Assembly (NCBI GenBank): GCA_024692805.1
Contig: JAILMD010000063.1
Location: 1 to 39,035 of the forward strand
Direction: 5' to 3'
Source of the DNA: a bacterium
GTDB taxonomy: Bacteria > Bacillota > Clostridia > Christensenellales > UBA1242
Length of the DNA: 39,035 bases
Below the pieces are notes generated by a model. It was not told the origin of the DNA, did no database searches, and worked only from the letters and a program-made list of their open reading frames with translations. This document shows, piece by piece, positions 27,988 through 34,585 of this stretch. A program made the position numbers and the translations under genes. Each line of letters starts with the position of its first letter. Position 1 is the first letter of the stretch.

Positions 27988-28705
27988 AAGCAATATATTG
28001 TTCTGCAACTAATGGAATGCTTACAGTAATTTCACTAACTGCAGCGTTTTGGTCAGCAGTTGCTAACTCAGCAATTTTGTTACCAAGGAAGGTGTCAAAT
28101 AAATTGCCTTTGCTAGTCCAAGTTACAGTAACTGGAACAGTAACTTCAAGTGTAGTTTCAGCGTCAGCTGGCATTGCTGAAATTGTTGTGTGGCCACCTG
28201 AAGTAGAAGTTGTTAATGTCATTCCTTCAGTGCTGGCAGCAGTAACTACTGCAGCTGCAAAATCTTCAGCAACGGTGTTGCTACCAAGTGTAACAGTAAA
28301 GATATCAGCTAATGTTGTTGAAGTCGTAATATTAGTATCATCTTTACCAATTCCATTTGTTGAATCTTTATATTCAGCAAGTAATGCAGTCCATGCGGCA
28401 GAAGCAAACACACCAGTACCAGTAACTGTTGCACCTGCTTGTGCAACACTAATCTCAGTTACAACTTGTGAGAAGTATTCAATTGTTGCATCTTTGTGTT
28501 GAGAAACACCAGGAGCAACAAGACCAACACTAGCGCCAACGCTAGCAGTTCCACCTGTAACTAAGAAACCGGCAGCTTGAACTTTAGCGCCGCCTTCAAC
28601 GTTGCTAGTGAACTTAGCGTAAGTTGAACCAATAACGCAAGTTGAAATGATAGTTAATGACAAAACTGCAAAAGCAATTGTCAATAACCAATTTTTCTTT
28701 TTCAT
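27983..28705 (-). CDS. TasA/camelysin-like exported structural protein
   Basis: The protein is 240 residues from ATG 28705, which has AGGAGA seven bases upstream. The signal region MKKKNWLLTIAFAVLSL leads to STYAKFTSNVEGGAKVQ, the typical SipW-substrate end, where a Tyr/Ala-Lys-Phe stretch follows the hydrophobic core. The mature part is rich in Ala, Thr, Val and Gly and has almost no Cys, as expected for a fibre-forming beta protein. It sits between the first SipW gene and the rest of the cluster, in the place of tasA. A hairpin-rich leader precedes it and another array follows it, suggesting that it is the most abundant product. The name TasA is by analogy; clear sequence identity cannot be judged by eye. 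Confidence 0.72.
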   Translation of the reverse strand: MKKKNWLLTIAFAVLSLTIISTCVIGSTYAKFTSNVEGGAKVQAAGFLVTGGTASVGASVGLVAPGVSQHKDATIEYFSQVVTEISVAQAGATVTGTGVFASAAWTALLAEYKDSTNGIGKDDTNITTSTTLADIFTVTLGSNTVAEDFAAAVVTAASTEGMTLTTSTSGGHTTISAMPADAETTLEVTVPVTVTWTSKGNLFDTFLGNKIAELATADQNAAVSEITVSIPLVAEQYIAS

Positions 28706-28742
28706 TTTGTTTTTCTCCTTTAAAAATTTTTCTTTTTGAAGA

Positions 28743-28880
28743 TTTATACAGGTAGCTACTTTACCGTTCTGCATAAATCATCAAATTCGGCGGATATATG
28801 GTTTTGTAGCAATCCGCCAAATTGTTTTTGAGCACCAATAATTTGATTGCTCTTTATCTTAACAGTTTCTTGGCAAACTG
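28743..28880 (-). promoter_or_regulatory. Structured leader of the TasA-like gene: four stem-loops
   Basis: From 5' to 3' on the minus strand: CAGTTT/AAACTG (28880-28863); GAGCA/TGCTC (28852-28830); a 12-bp stem with one mismatch containing GGCGGAT/ATCCGCC (28823-28784); and TTTATGCAG/CTGTATAAA with one G-U pair (28777-28743). It fills most of the 187-base gap. I cannot match it to a known riboswitch class. Confidence 0.55.
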
Positions 28881-28892
28881 ATAAAACCGAAG

Positions 28893-29822
28893 TTATTTGT
28901 TTTCTTTGTTTTCCTCCATCTCTTTGAGTTTTTTACGTAATTCCTCAAGCTCTTCATTAGCGCTTGCGCTAGTTTGCTTTTCAGCCTTGAGCTCGGCATT
29001 TCGTTTAACTAATTCATAAATGATTAAGGCAAGAGCAGGAAGACCAATGCAAACGATTAATCCCCAAACGCTTTGCATCCAATAAATAATTCCACCAAAT
29101 CCAGCAAGCCTTAAAACAAACTTACCAACAACTTGGTCGCCCGTTATTGGCTCGTCAGGATAAGTTACGTTTTCGCCTTGAACATTTTGTTTAGGCGTTC
29201 CGTCGCTGTTTCTAACAATATTGTTAATTCCGGTTGTTGTTATGTGAACAACGCCTTCCTCGTCAATAGTAACCTTAGCAACCTTATGGGTTATAACGGC
29301 GCCAAGCGTTCCATCAGCGTTTTTCTCACGATATGAAATAACGTCGCCAACAACAATAGTTTTAACGTCAACCTCTTTTGAAATAACAAGGTCGTTAGTT
29401 TTAATTTGAGGATACATTGAGTCACTGAGAACAATTAGTGGTTTAAAACCAAAAAAACTTGGGACATCATTAGGATGAGCGATTGCCCCAATAATCAAAA
29501 TAACGTTAATTAACAAAACAGGAACCATTAAAACCAACAAAACGATTGAAACAGTTAAAGAGGCAATTTCGCCCCCCGTTTTCTTTCTTTTAGTTTTAAC
29601 TTGAGGCTCGCGAACCTTTGCTTCACTTACTTCAGGCTTAACTTCAGCCTTTTCTTTGGTTTTTTCTTCAGCCTTAACTTCAGCCTCTTTCTTTTCAACC
29701 TTTTCGGCTTTTTTAGTTCTTTGTTTTTTTACTTCAGCTTTTTCTTCAGCTTTAACTTCTGCTTTTTCTTCAGCCCTTTCTTCGGCTTCAAACATAGCAA
29801 CTGAATCGTTAGATACGTCCAT
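28893..29822 (-). CDS. sipW: SipW/ER-type signal peptidase I, first copy, with KAE-rich N-terminus
   Basis: The protein is 309 residues from ATG 29822, preceded by a full AGGAGG. The catalytic region is SDSMYPQI with Ser135 and GDVISYREKN followed by ITHKVAKV with His179, i.e. the Ser-His class. Membrane segments lie at about 88-113 and 258-280. Residues 12-75 are a low-complexity run of Lys, Ala, Glu and Val with repeats of EEKAEVK, probably an extended cytoplasmic arm. The C-terminal 35 residues look like a coiled coil (ELEELRKKLKEMEE). It heads the TasA-like cluster. A further in-frame ATG at 29888 would add 22 residues and lies at the predicted transcription start, so a leaderless long form is possible. 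Confidence 0.88.
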   Translation of the reverse strand: MDVSNDSVAMFEAEERAEEKAEVKAEEKAEVKKQRTKKAEKVEKKEAEVKAEEKTKEKAEVKPEVSEAKVREPQVKTKRKKTGGEIASLTVSIVLLVLMVPVLLINVILIIGAIAHPNDVPSFFGFKPLIVLSDSMYPQIKTNDLVISKEVDVKTIVVGDVISYREKNADGTLGAVITHKVAKVTIDEEGVVHITTTGINNIVRNSDGTPKQNVQGENVTYPDEPITGDQVVGKFVLRLAGFGGIIYWMQSVWGLIVCIGLPALALIIYELVKRNAELKAEKQTSASANEELEELRKKLKEMEENKENK

Positions 29823-29897
29823 AAAAGACCTCCTGAGGTTAGTTTTGGAATCTTGCCAACTTTTATTCATTTGGCACCACTCCACCATAACAAATTT

Positions 29898-29925
29898 AAT
29901 ATAACATATTAAAAAGTTTTTTCAA
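29898..29925 (-). promoter_or_regulatory. Promoter of SipW/TasA-like cluster
   Basis: On the minus strand TTGAAA (29925-29920), 16-bp spacer, TATATT (29903-29898). The predicted start near 29891 leaves a leader of about 70 bases before the AGGAGG-preceded ATG at 29822. Confidence 0.65.
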
Positions 29926-30007
29926 AATAAAATTCGCCATTTTTCTTAAACAAATCTTAATATCTTTAAACGTAGTTTAAAAGTTATTGTTATGTTTTTT
30001 CATAGGC

Positions 30008-30042
30008 GTTAAAGAAACTTGTTAACATTTCTTTAACTTTTT
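30008..30042 (+). other. Stem-loop with T-tail in otherwise empty region
   Basis: GTTAAAGAAA (30008-30017) pairs perfectly with TTTCTTTAAC (30028-30037) around a 10-base loop, followed by five T. It looks like a plus-strand terminator, although no plus-strand gene lies upstream. Confidence 0.4.
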
Positions 30043-30317
30043 GTTAAAAAATCGCAAAAAATTATACCTAAAAACACCAAATTTTGCCATTTTTGACACT
30101 TTATAAATAACATTTTGCAGTTTTTAAGCAATCAGCAATCAATTTCTTAACTAAAACAAACTAATTTCTGCAAAACAATAAAAATTAGAATTAAATATCA
30201 CCTTTTTATTAAAAATTTAACAAATTTTAATCATTACTTATTAATTAAATAACAATAGTTAAGCAATAAAGATTTTGTTAACTTTTAACATAATTTTTAT
30301 TGGTTTTATTAAAACTC

Positions 30318-30346
30318 TTGCAAAACACGTTAAAACCTTGTATAAT
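30318..30346 (+). promoter_or_regulatory. tRNA-Thr promoter
   Basis: TTGCAA (30318-30323), 17-bp spacer, perfect TATAAT (30341-30346), 16 bases before the tRNA. Confidence 0.85.
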
Positions 30347-30361
30347 AAAATCACCTTGTGT

Positions 30362-30436
30362 GCTACTGTGGCTCAGTGGTAGAGCACCGCATTGGTAATG
30401 CGGCGGTCGCGAGTCCGATTCTCGCCAGTAGCTCCA
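30362..30436 (+). tRNA. tRNA-Thr (anticodon GGT)
   Basis: The cloverleaf is complete. The acceptor GCTACTG/CAGTAGC has seven pairs. The D arm is GCTC/GAGC. The anticodon arm CCGCA/TGCGG has loop TTGGTAA, giving GGT, which reads ACC and ACU. The T arm is GCGAG/CTCGC with loop TCCGATT. The discriminator base is T, and the 3' CCA is encoded at 30434-30436. It has its own promoter and a terminator, so it is a single-gene unit. Confidence 0.97.
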
Positions 30437-30440
30437 ATAA

Positions 30441-30470
30441 AAAAACCGGCTTAATGCCGGCTTTTATTTT
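30441..30470. terminator. Bidirectional terminator after tRNA-Thr
   Basis: CCGGC (30446-30450), loop TTAAT, GCCGG (30456-30460), with an A-run before and T-rich tail after. It is shared with the converging degV gene. Confidence 0.85.
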
Positions 30471-30474
30471 TTCT

Positions 30475-31368
30475 TTATTCATAAGGGCGATCTTCATTGC
30501 TTATAAACGCATAAGCAACGGCGCCAGGCCCAACATGAGCGCCAATAATTGGCCCCATAATATAAACCTCGGCTTCAACGCCATATTTCTCCTTTAACAT
30601 ATCTCTTAACTTTAAGGCAAGAGGCTCGTTATCAGTATGAACAATTCCGATATATGGGAAATCTTTATTTAAAGTAAAGTTCCCAAAATCATTAACGATT
30701 GATTTAAGCGCTTTATTTAAGCCAATCTCCTTCCTGCAAACTTTAAGTTTTCCGTCACGGCCAAACTCAATAATTGGTTTAACTTGCAATAATGAGCCAA
30801 TATTAGCGGCAGCTTTACTAATTCTTCCGCCACGCGCTAAAAACTTAAGGTCGTTAGCCAAAATGAAGTGTTGAATATGATGTTTAATATTGTTTAAAAC
30901 CTCAACTGCTTCTTCTTTTGTTTTTCCTTCGTCACGCATTTTTATTGCTGCTTTAACAACAAAACCTTCACCACGCGTTGTTGTGTCACTTTCAATAGCA
31001 ACATAATCAATATCAGGAAATTCTTTTTTAACAATTTCTATTGCGGCATTGGCGTTGTCAACAGTTGGGCTTAAGCCATAACCTTGAGAAATGTGAAGAA
31101 GTTGTTTAACGCCGGCTTTAGCAAGTTTTGTAAACATATCAACGTGCGCCTGAACGTTTAATATTGAGGTTTTAGCAATTGAACCATTTCTTAACCTATT
31201 ATAGAAATCAACACATTGCTCATATCTTGTATAGTTGTCATATTCGATTTCTAATTTGTCGCCCGTTGTTATGTTATATTCAAGTGGCGCAAAAGAAACG
31301 TCATATTTAACGTATTCATCGGCATAAAAATCGCAGGTGCTGTCTGTTGAAATTTCAAATTTTCTCAT
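30475..31368 (-). CDS. DegV family fatty-acid-binding protein (FakB-like), copy 2
   Basis: The 297-residue DegV protein begins MRKFEISTDSTCDFY and includes KTSILN in the fatty-acid loop, HISQGYGLS, LARGGRIS and the closing GAHVGPGAVAYAF. It is the most divergent of the three DegV copies, with a GxHxGPG end where the other two have SHCG. It follows the CrtO-like membrane gene by ten bases, and its AAGGAG overlaps that gene's stop, so they form an operon. Pairing a fatty-acid carrier with a possible acyltransferase suggests acyl transfer to a membrane lipid; this is an inference. Confidence 0.88.
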   Translation of the reverse strand: MRKFEISTDSTCDFYADEYVKYDVSFAPLEYNITTGDKLEIEYDNYTRYEQCVDFYNRLRNGSIAKTSILNVQAHVDMFTKLAKAGVKQLLHISQGYGLSPTVDNANAAIEIVKKEFPDIDYVAIESDTTTRGEGFVVKAAIKMRDEGKTKEEAVEVLNNIKHHIQHFILANDLKFLARGGRISKAAANIGSLLQVKPIIEFGRDGKLKVCRKEIGLNKALKSIVNDFGNFTLNKDFPYIGIVHTDNEPLALKLRDMLKEKYGVEAEVYIMGPIIGAHVGPGAVAYAFISNEDRPYE

Positions 31369-31378
31369 AAGTTTCTCC

Positions 31379-31981
31379 TTATTCAGCCTTATTTTCCTCG
31401 GCGGCTAACCTTTCTTCATTTCTTAATAATCTTTTATAGCCCGCAACAAGTTTAGGGCGAGTATATCTTTGAACGATTATTGGCATAATTTGTAAAAAAA
31501 TGTTAACAATCATAACAGGAAGCGAAATATAAAGCAAATATCTTAGTGGCATTATAACCAAAATTAGTGGCGCAACAAAAATTGTTATTAAATGCATAAG
31601 TTCGGCAAGCGCAGTTTCGTGAATAAAAGTTAACATATATTCACTGTTAGGGTTTTCAGGAACTTTTGTTTTATCAAAGAATTTAAGCGTTTTGCCAAGT
31701 TCTGGGATCTTATCTTTAAACTTTCTAACGCCGATCTTTTCGTAAAAAGTTCGCTCGCCTTTTCTTTCGTTAAAAAACTTTGAAAAAGGATTAACTTTTT
31801 TGCTAATTAGCCTTATAAACAATGCGCAAAAAGCATCTAAAACCATTGAAACGGCAATTCCAAGAACGGCCAGCCCGATAACGCCCCAAACCGTTGTTCC
31901 CATTGCTTGCAAGAAGAAAAGACTATCAACCAAGGTTACAATAATAACTGCTATTAAAATTATTAAACCATATAAAAGCAT
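31379..31981 (-). CDS. CrtO-like membrane acyltransferase (tentative)
   Basis: The 200-residue integral membrane protein has segments at about 3-23, 33-55, 130-150 and 155-175. The motifs FYEKIGVRKFKDKIPELGK and, near the end, PIIVQRYTRP resemble the glycosyl-4,4'-diaponeurosporenoate acyltransferase (CrtO) family, in which W/FY-K-DK-P-x-GK and QRYNRxR are conserved. Carotenoid genes are not visible here, so the acceptor may be another glycolipid. The start has GGGAG. GTGCT/AGCAC flanks the leader and could pair across the ribosome binding site. The promoter is at 32022-32050, divergent from degV copy 3. The assignment is moderate; a general small membrane protein is the alternative. Confidence 0.5.
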   Translation of the reverse strand: MLLYGLIILIAVIIVTLVDSLFFLQAMGTTVWGVIGLAVLGIAVSMVLDAFCALFIRLISKKVNPFSKFFNERKGERTFYEKIGVRKFKDKIPELGKTLKFFDKTKVPENPNSEYMLTFIHETALAELMHLITIFVAPLILVIMPLRYLLYISLPVMIVNIFLQIMPIIVQRYTRPKLVAGYKRLLRNEERLAAEENKAE

Positions 31982-32021
31982 AAGTGCTCCCTTTTTCTAA
32001 TGTTTAATTTAAAGCACTGTT

Positions 32022-32050
32022 ATTTTATCATAATTTAGTTTTTTGGGCAA
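32022..32050 (-). promoter_or_regulatory. Promoter of CrtO-like/degV operon
   Basis: On the minus strand TTGCCC (32050-32045), 17-bp spacer, TAAAAT (32027-32022). Confidence 0.6.
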
Positions 32051-32078
32051 ACAAAATTGTCTTTTTATGGTTATTCGT

Positions 32079-32107
32079 TTGCTAAAAAATTTTAAGAGGT
32101 TTATAAT
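32079..32107 (+). promoter_or_regulatory. Promoter of degV copy 3
   Basis: TTGCTA (32079-32084), 17-bp spacer, perfect TATAAT (32102-32107); predicted start near 32114, leaving an 84-base leader. Confidence 0.72.
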
Positions 32108-32113
32108 AATAGT

Positions 32114-32178
32114 GGTTTAGTTAATTGTTGCTCTCTAGCGAGGGCAGTGTTTTTTGGACTTCTTTAACTAAATTTATT
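32114..32178 (+). promoter_or_regulatory. Structured 5' leader of degV copy 3
   Basis: TTTAGTTAA near the 5' end pairs with TTAACTAAA just before the ribosome binding site region. The enclosed part holds a 7-bp hairpin TGCTCTC/GAGGGCA with loop TAGC and one T-G pair, then a T-rich single-stranded segment. This closed stem with an internal hairpin is the usual look of a small riboswitch or protein-binding leader, but it matches no class I can name. Confidence 0.5.
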
Positions 32179-32197
32179 ATCATCTTGGAGGAAAATT

Positions 32198-33034
32198 ATG
32201 AAAATTGCAGTTTCAGCTGAAAGCACGGTTGACCTAACAAAGGAACTAGCAGAAAAATTTGATATTAGTATTATCCCTTACCCTGTTATTATGGGTGACA
32301 AGGAATATCTTGACGGCGAAATAACCAGCAAAGACATTTTTGACTTTGTTGCTAAAACAAATATTTTGCCAAAAACCAGCGCTATTAACGAAGAAACTTA
32401 TGAAGACTATTTTAAAGGTCTTTTGAAAAACTATGACGCCGTTATTCACGTTTGTCTTTCAAGTAAAATTAGTTCATCAATTAAAAACGCAACTAATGCG
32501 GCTAAAAAATTAAAAAATGTTTATATCGTTGACTCTGAGTCACTTTCAACAGGTATTGCCCTTCTCTGCATCAAAGCAAGAGAAATGGCAGAAAAAAATA
32601 TTGAGCCTCAAATTATTGCAACAACACTTAGCGAACTTAGCAATAAAGTTCAAGCAAGTTTTGTTTTAGAGAAATTAAAATATCTCGCTAAGGGCGGAAG
32701 GTGCAGTTCAATCTTAGCCTTTGGCGCTAATCTTCTTTCAATAAGACCTCAAATTGTTTTAAATGATGGCAAGATGGGCGTTGGCAAAAAATATCTTGGC
32801 AAATTTGATAAATGCGTTTGCAAATATATTGATGACACGCTCGCTCAAAACACAAACCCTGACCTTGATCACGCTTTTATTACTTACACAACTTCAAACG
32901 ATATTCAAGTTAATTACGCAAAAGAAGCGCTTAAAAAAGCCGGTTTTGTTAATATTTATGAAACAGAAGCTCACGCAACAATAACAAGCCATTGCGGGCC
33001 AAATACCATAGGAATTTTATTTATAAACAAATAA
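32198..33034 (+). CDS. DegV family fatty-acid-binding protein (FakB-like), copy 3
   Basis: The 278-residue DegV protein has SAESTVDLTKE, KTSAINEETY in the fatty-acid loop, CLSSKISSS, AKGGRCSS and ITSHCGPNTIGILF. Its motifs resemble copy 1 (4992) more than copy 2, which lies just next to it on the opposite strand, so the neighbours are not a recent tandem duplication. It has GGAGG before the ATG and a structured leader. It is a single gene ended by a palindromic terminator at 33084-33109. The bound lipid cannot be deduced. Confidence 0.88.
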   Translation: MKIAVSAESTVDLTKELAEKFDISIIPYPVIMGDKEYLDGEITSKDIFDFVAKTNILPKTSAINEETYEDYFKGLLKNYDAVIHVCLSSKISSSIKNATNAAKKLKNVYIVDSESLSTGIALLCIKAREMAEKNIEPQIIATTLSELSNKVQASFVLEKLKYLAKGGRCSSILAFGANLLSIRPQIVLNDGKMGVGKKYLGKFDKCVCKYIDDTLAQNTNPDLDHAFITYTTSNDIQVNYAKEALKKAGFVNIYETEAHATITSHCGPNTIGILFINK

Positions 33035-33083
33035 AAATGCGCTTTTTGATTTAAAATCAATATTAAATTAAAACTAAAAATAA

Positions 33084-33109
33084 AAAAACTTGCAAATTTG
33101 CAAGTTTTT
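33084..33109. terminator. Bidirectional terminator, perfect 26-bp palindrome
   Basis: Thirteen bases (33084-33096) are exactly self-complementary to 33097-33109: an A-run, CTTGCAAA/TTTGCAAG core and T-run. It lies between the converging degV copy 3 and lipoprotein genes. Confidence 0.85.
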
Positions 33110-33116
33110 CTTTTAT

Positions 33117-33899
33117 TTATAATGCTTTTTCTTCATCTTGGTAACTTTGAAGAACGAAGTTTTCGTTATTGTTATATTTTAATTCGCCACCAAGTCTATT
33201 CTTATCTGGGGTTTTGCCATAGTTGTCATATTTAGAGAAGTCATAATTAGAACAAAACTCAACAAAATAATTTTTATCAGGCCCACTTAAAATTGCCTCA
33301 ACAAGAAAACCTCTTAAATCAGTTAACTCATTTTCATCATAAACGTTCTTCTCATTATATTTATAACGATAATGTTTAACTTTGCTATCGTAATCTGCTG
33401 AGCGCATTAAAGTTATCTTAATTTTATCATAAACCTCTTTAGGATAATAGAAAGTTGTTTTATATTTACCATCTAAAGAATAAACAACGCTATAATAATC
33501 GGCTCCATCTTTAGTTGTTGTGTAATCTTTAAAATCCCAAGTTCCTCTGTTTAAATCGCCATTATTTGTAACGAAAATTCCAGCATCTGGGTTTGAATCA
33601 CTTAACTTTTGGCAGATAAATAATTGTAAGTCATTTAACAACTTTTTATCTAACTCAGCATATTCTGGGCTAAAATAAAGAACATATGGCTTGCCATATT
33701 CAACTTCTTGGGGTATTTCTGGTTCGGTTGTGCTAGTTGTTTCGGTTGTTTTACCATTATTTGTTGAAGTTGTTTCATTAGTTATTCCAGGTTGACAGGC
33801 AGTTAGCGCAGTTGCTATAACAACAGTTGTTAAACCTAAAGCGATTGCATTTCTAATGTTTTCTAAAGTATTTTTATTTGTTCTTTTATATCTTTTCAT
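33117..33899 (-). CDS. Predicted lipoprotein of unknown function
   Basis: The protein is 260 residues from ATG 33899, which has AGAGG eight bases upstream. The signal peptide is long and basic at the start, with a hydrophobic core and the lipobox ALTAC, so it should be lipid-anchored. A Thr/Ser/Glu linker follows (about 35-60). The main domain (70-260) is mixed alpha/beta and rich in Tyr, Lys and Asp, and I do not recognise it. The promoter is a perfect consensus lying inside a hairpin that also looks like the terminator of the preceding gene. The in-frame upstream codons read through that hairpin and are not believed to be translated. Confidence 0.72.
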   Translation of the reverse strand: MKRYKRTNKNTLENIRNAIALGLTTVVIATALTACQPGITNETTSTNNGKTTETTSTTEPEIPQEVEYGKPYVLYFSPEYAELDKKLLNDLQLFICQKLSDSNPDAGIFVTNNGDLNRGTWDFKDYTTTKDGADYYSVVYSLDGKYKTTFYYPKEVYDKIKITLMRSADYDSKVKHYRYKYNEKNVYDENELTDLRGFLVEAILSGPDKNYFVEFCSNYDFSKYDNYGKTPDKNRLGGELKYNNNENFVLQSYQDEEKAL

Positions 33900-33901
33900 A
33901 T

Positions 33902-33934
33902 AAAAAACCTCTAATGAAATTATATCATTAGAGG
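33902..33934 (-). terminator. Terminator hairpin of the preceding gene, containing the next promoter -10 and ribosome binding site
   Basis: CCTCTAATGA (33934-33925 on the minus strand) pairs perfectly with TCATTAGAGG (33917-33908) over a 7-base loop, then six T (33907-33902). The loop contains TATAAT and the 3' arm supplies AGAGG. The upstream stop codon is about 32 bases before it. Confidence 0.75.
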
Positions 33935-33947
33935 CCCAATTTGTCAA
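33919..33947 (-). promoter_or_regulatory. Perfect consensus promoter inside the terminator hairpin
   Basis: TTGACA (33947-33942), 17-bp spacer, TATAAT (33924-33919), identical to consensus. The -10 box is the hairpin loop, so the 10-bp inverted repeat brackets it and could also act as an operator. Confidence 0.82.
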
Positions 33948-33965
33948 TAGTCACTTGTTTTAATC

Positions 33966-34496
33966 TTATAAATTAACAATTAAACTATATAAATCGTTCA
34001 TTTGGTTAGAAATATTATCATCATCTCTCAACACATTAAAACTAATCTTCTCTTGTGAGTTTTCATTTTCAACAATTTCAGCAATAGTGTTAGTTAATGA
34101 ATCGGCTAAGATTTTAACATTATTAAACCCATTGCTTTCATCAGGAATTAAACCTGCTTTAAACTTACCATTATTAACAAAAGACGTAAAGCACTCATAA
34201 CTATCAAAATTCCCAAGAACTTCAATAAAATTATCTAAACTTAAAATTAACAAATCTCTTTCGCTTAAAACTTGCTGATTATTAGAACTATTTTCTTCCG
34301 ATATGTTATTTTGCTCAACAGCGTTGTTCTCATCAGGCTCGTTTTGAATATTTTGCTCAACACTTTCTGTTTGAATATTATTCTCTAAAATATTAGCACT
34401 AGTTTTATTAACAGGGCTGTTAAAAATTGCTGGCGTAAACATTTGGCCAACAACTAAAGCAACAAATAATGTAAAACATAATGCTATTTTCTTCAC
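33966..34496 (-). CDS. Small exported Asn/Glu-rich protein, GTG start
   Basis: The 176-residue protein starts with GTG. The N-terminus KKIALCFTLFVALVVG is a signal peptide, with a possible cleavage after about residue 25. A low-complexity Asn/Gln/Glu/Ser region (about 35-80) precedes a helical C-terminal domain without a known motif. There is no ribosome binding site. A TTGCAA-17-TATAAT promoter ends six bases before the GTG, so the mRNA appears leaderless. It lies just upstream of the lipoprotein gene but is separated from it by the terminator-promoter hairpin. Function unknown. Confidence 0.65.
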   Translation of the reverse strand: MKKIALCFTLFVALVVGQMFTPAIFNSPVNKTSANILENNIQTESVEQNIQNEPDENNAVEQNNISEENSSNNQQVLSERDLLILSLDNFIEVLGNFDSYECFTSFVNNGKFKAGLIPDESNGFNNVKILADSLTNTIAEIVENENSQEKISFNVLRDDDNISNQMNDLYSLIVNL

Positions 34497-34502
34497 AAAA
34501 TT

Positions 34503-34531
34503 ATTATATCGAAAGTTGTCGAAATTTGCAA
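34503..34531 (-). promoter_or_regulatory. Promoter of the Asn/Glu-rich exported protein (leaderless start)
   Basis: TTGCAA (34531-34526), 17-bp spacer, TATAAT (34508-34503), followed after six bases by the GTG codon. Confidence 0.75.
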
Positions 34532-34555
34532 TGTTTTTAATAAATAATCGCCAAT

Positions 34556-34581
34556 AAAAAAGATAGCTCTCGCTATCTTTT
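34556..34581 (-). terminator. aspS terminator
   Basis: GATAGC/GCTATC (34562-34567 with 34572-34577), loop of four bases, with T-run on the minus strand (34561-34556). Confidence 0.82.
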
Positions 34582-34585
34582 ATTA

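Larger units (their letters stand above)
29823..30361. other. AT-rich intergenic region of about 540 bases
   Basis: It contains the promoter of the SipW/TasA cluster (29898-29925) and, at the far end, the tRNA promoter (30318-30346). In between no coding frame stands out. Two dyads are visible: TTTAAAC-GTA-GTTTAAA near 29954-29970, and a 10-bp perfect stem-loop followed by five T (30008-30042). The rest is low-complexity A/T with many TTAAC words. Confidence 0.55.

Noticed and set aside
28017-28502. Long plus-strand open frame opposite the TasA-like gene
   Set aside because: It is a shadow of a Thr/Val/Ala-rich gene; it has no ribosome binding site and no recognisable protein.
29601-29904. 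Phe/Ser-rich plus-strand frames opposite the SipW N-terminus
   Set aside because: They are the complement of the Lys/Glu repeat and show no gene features.
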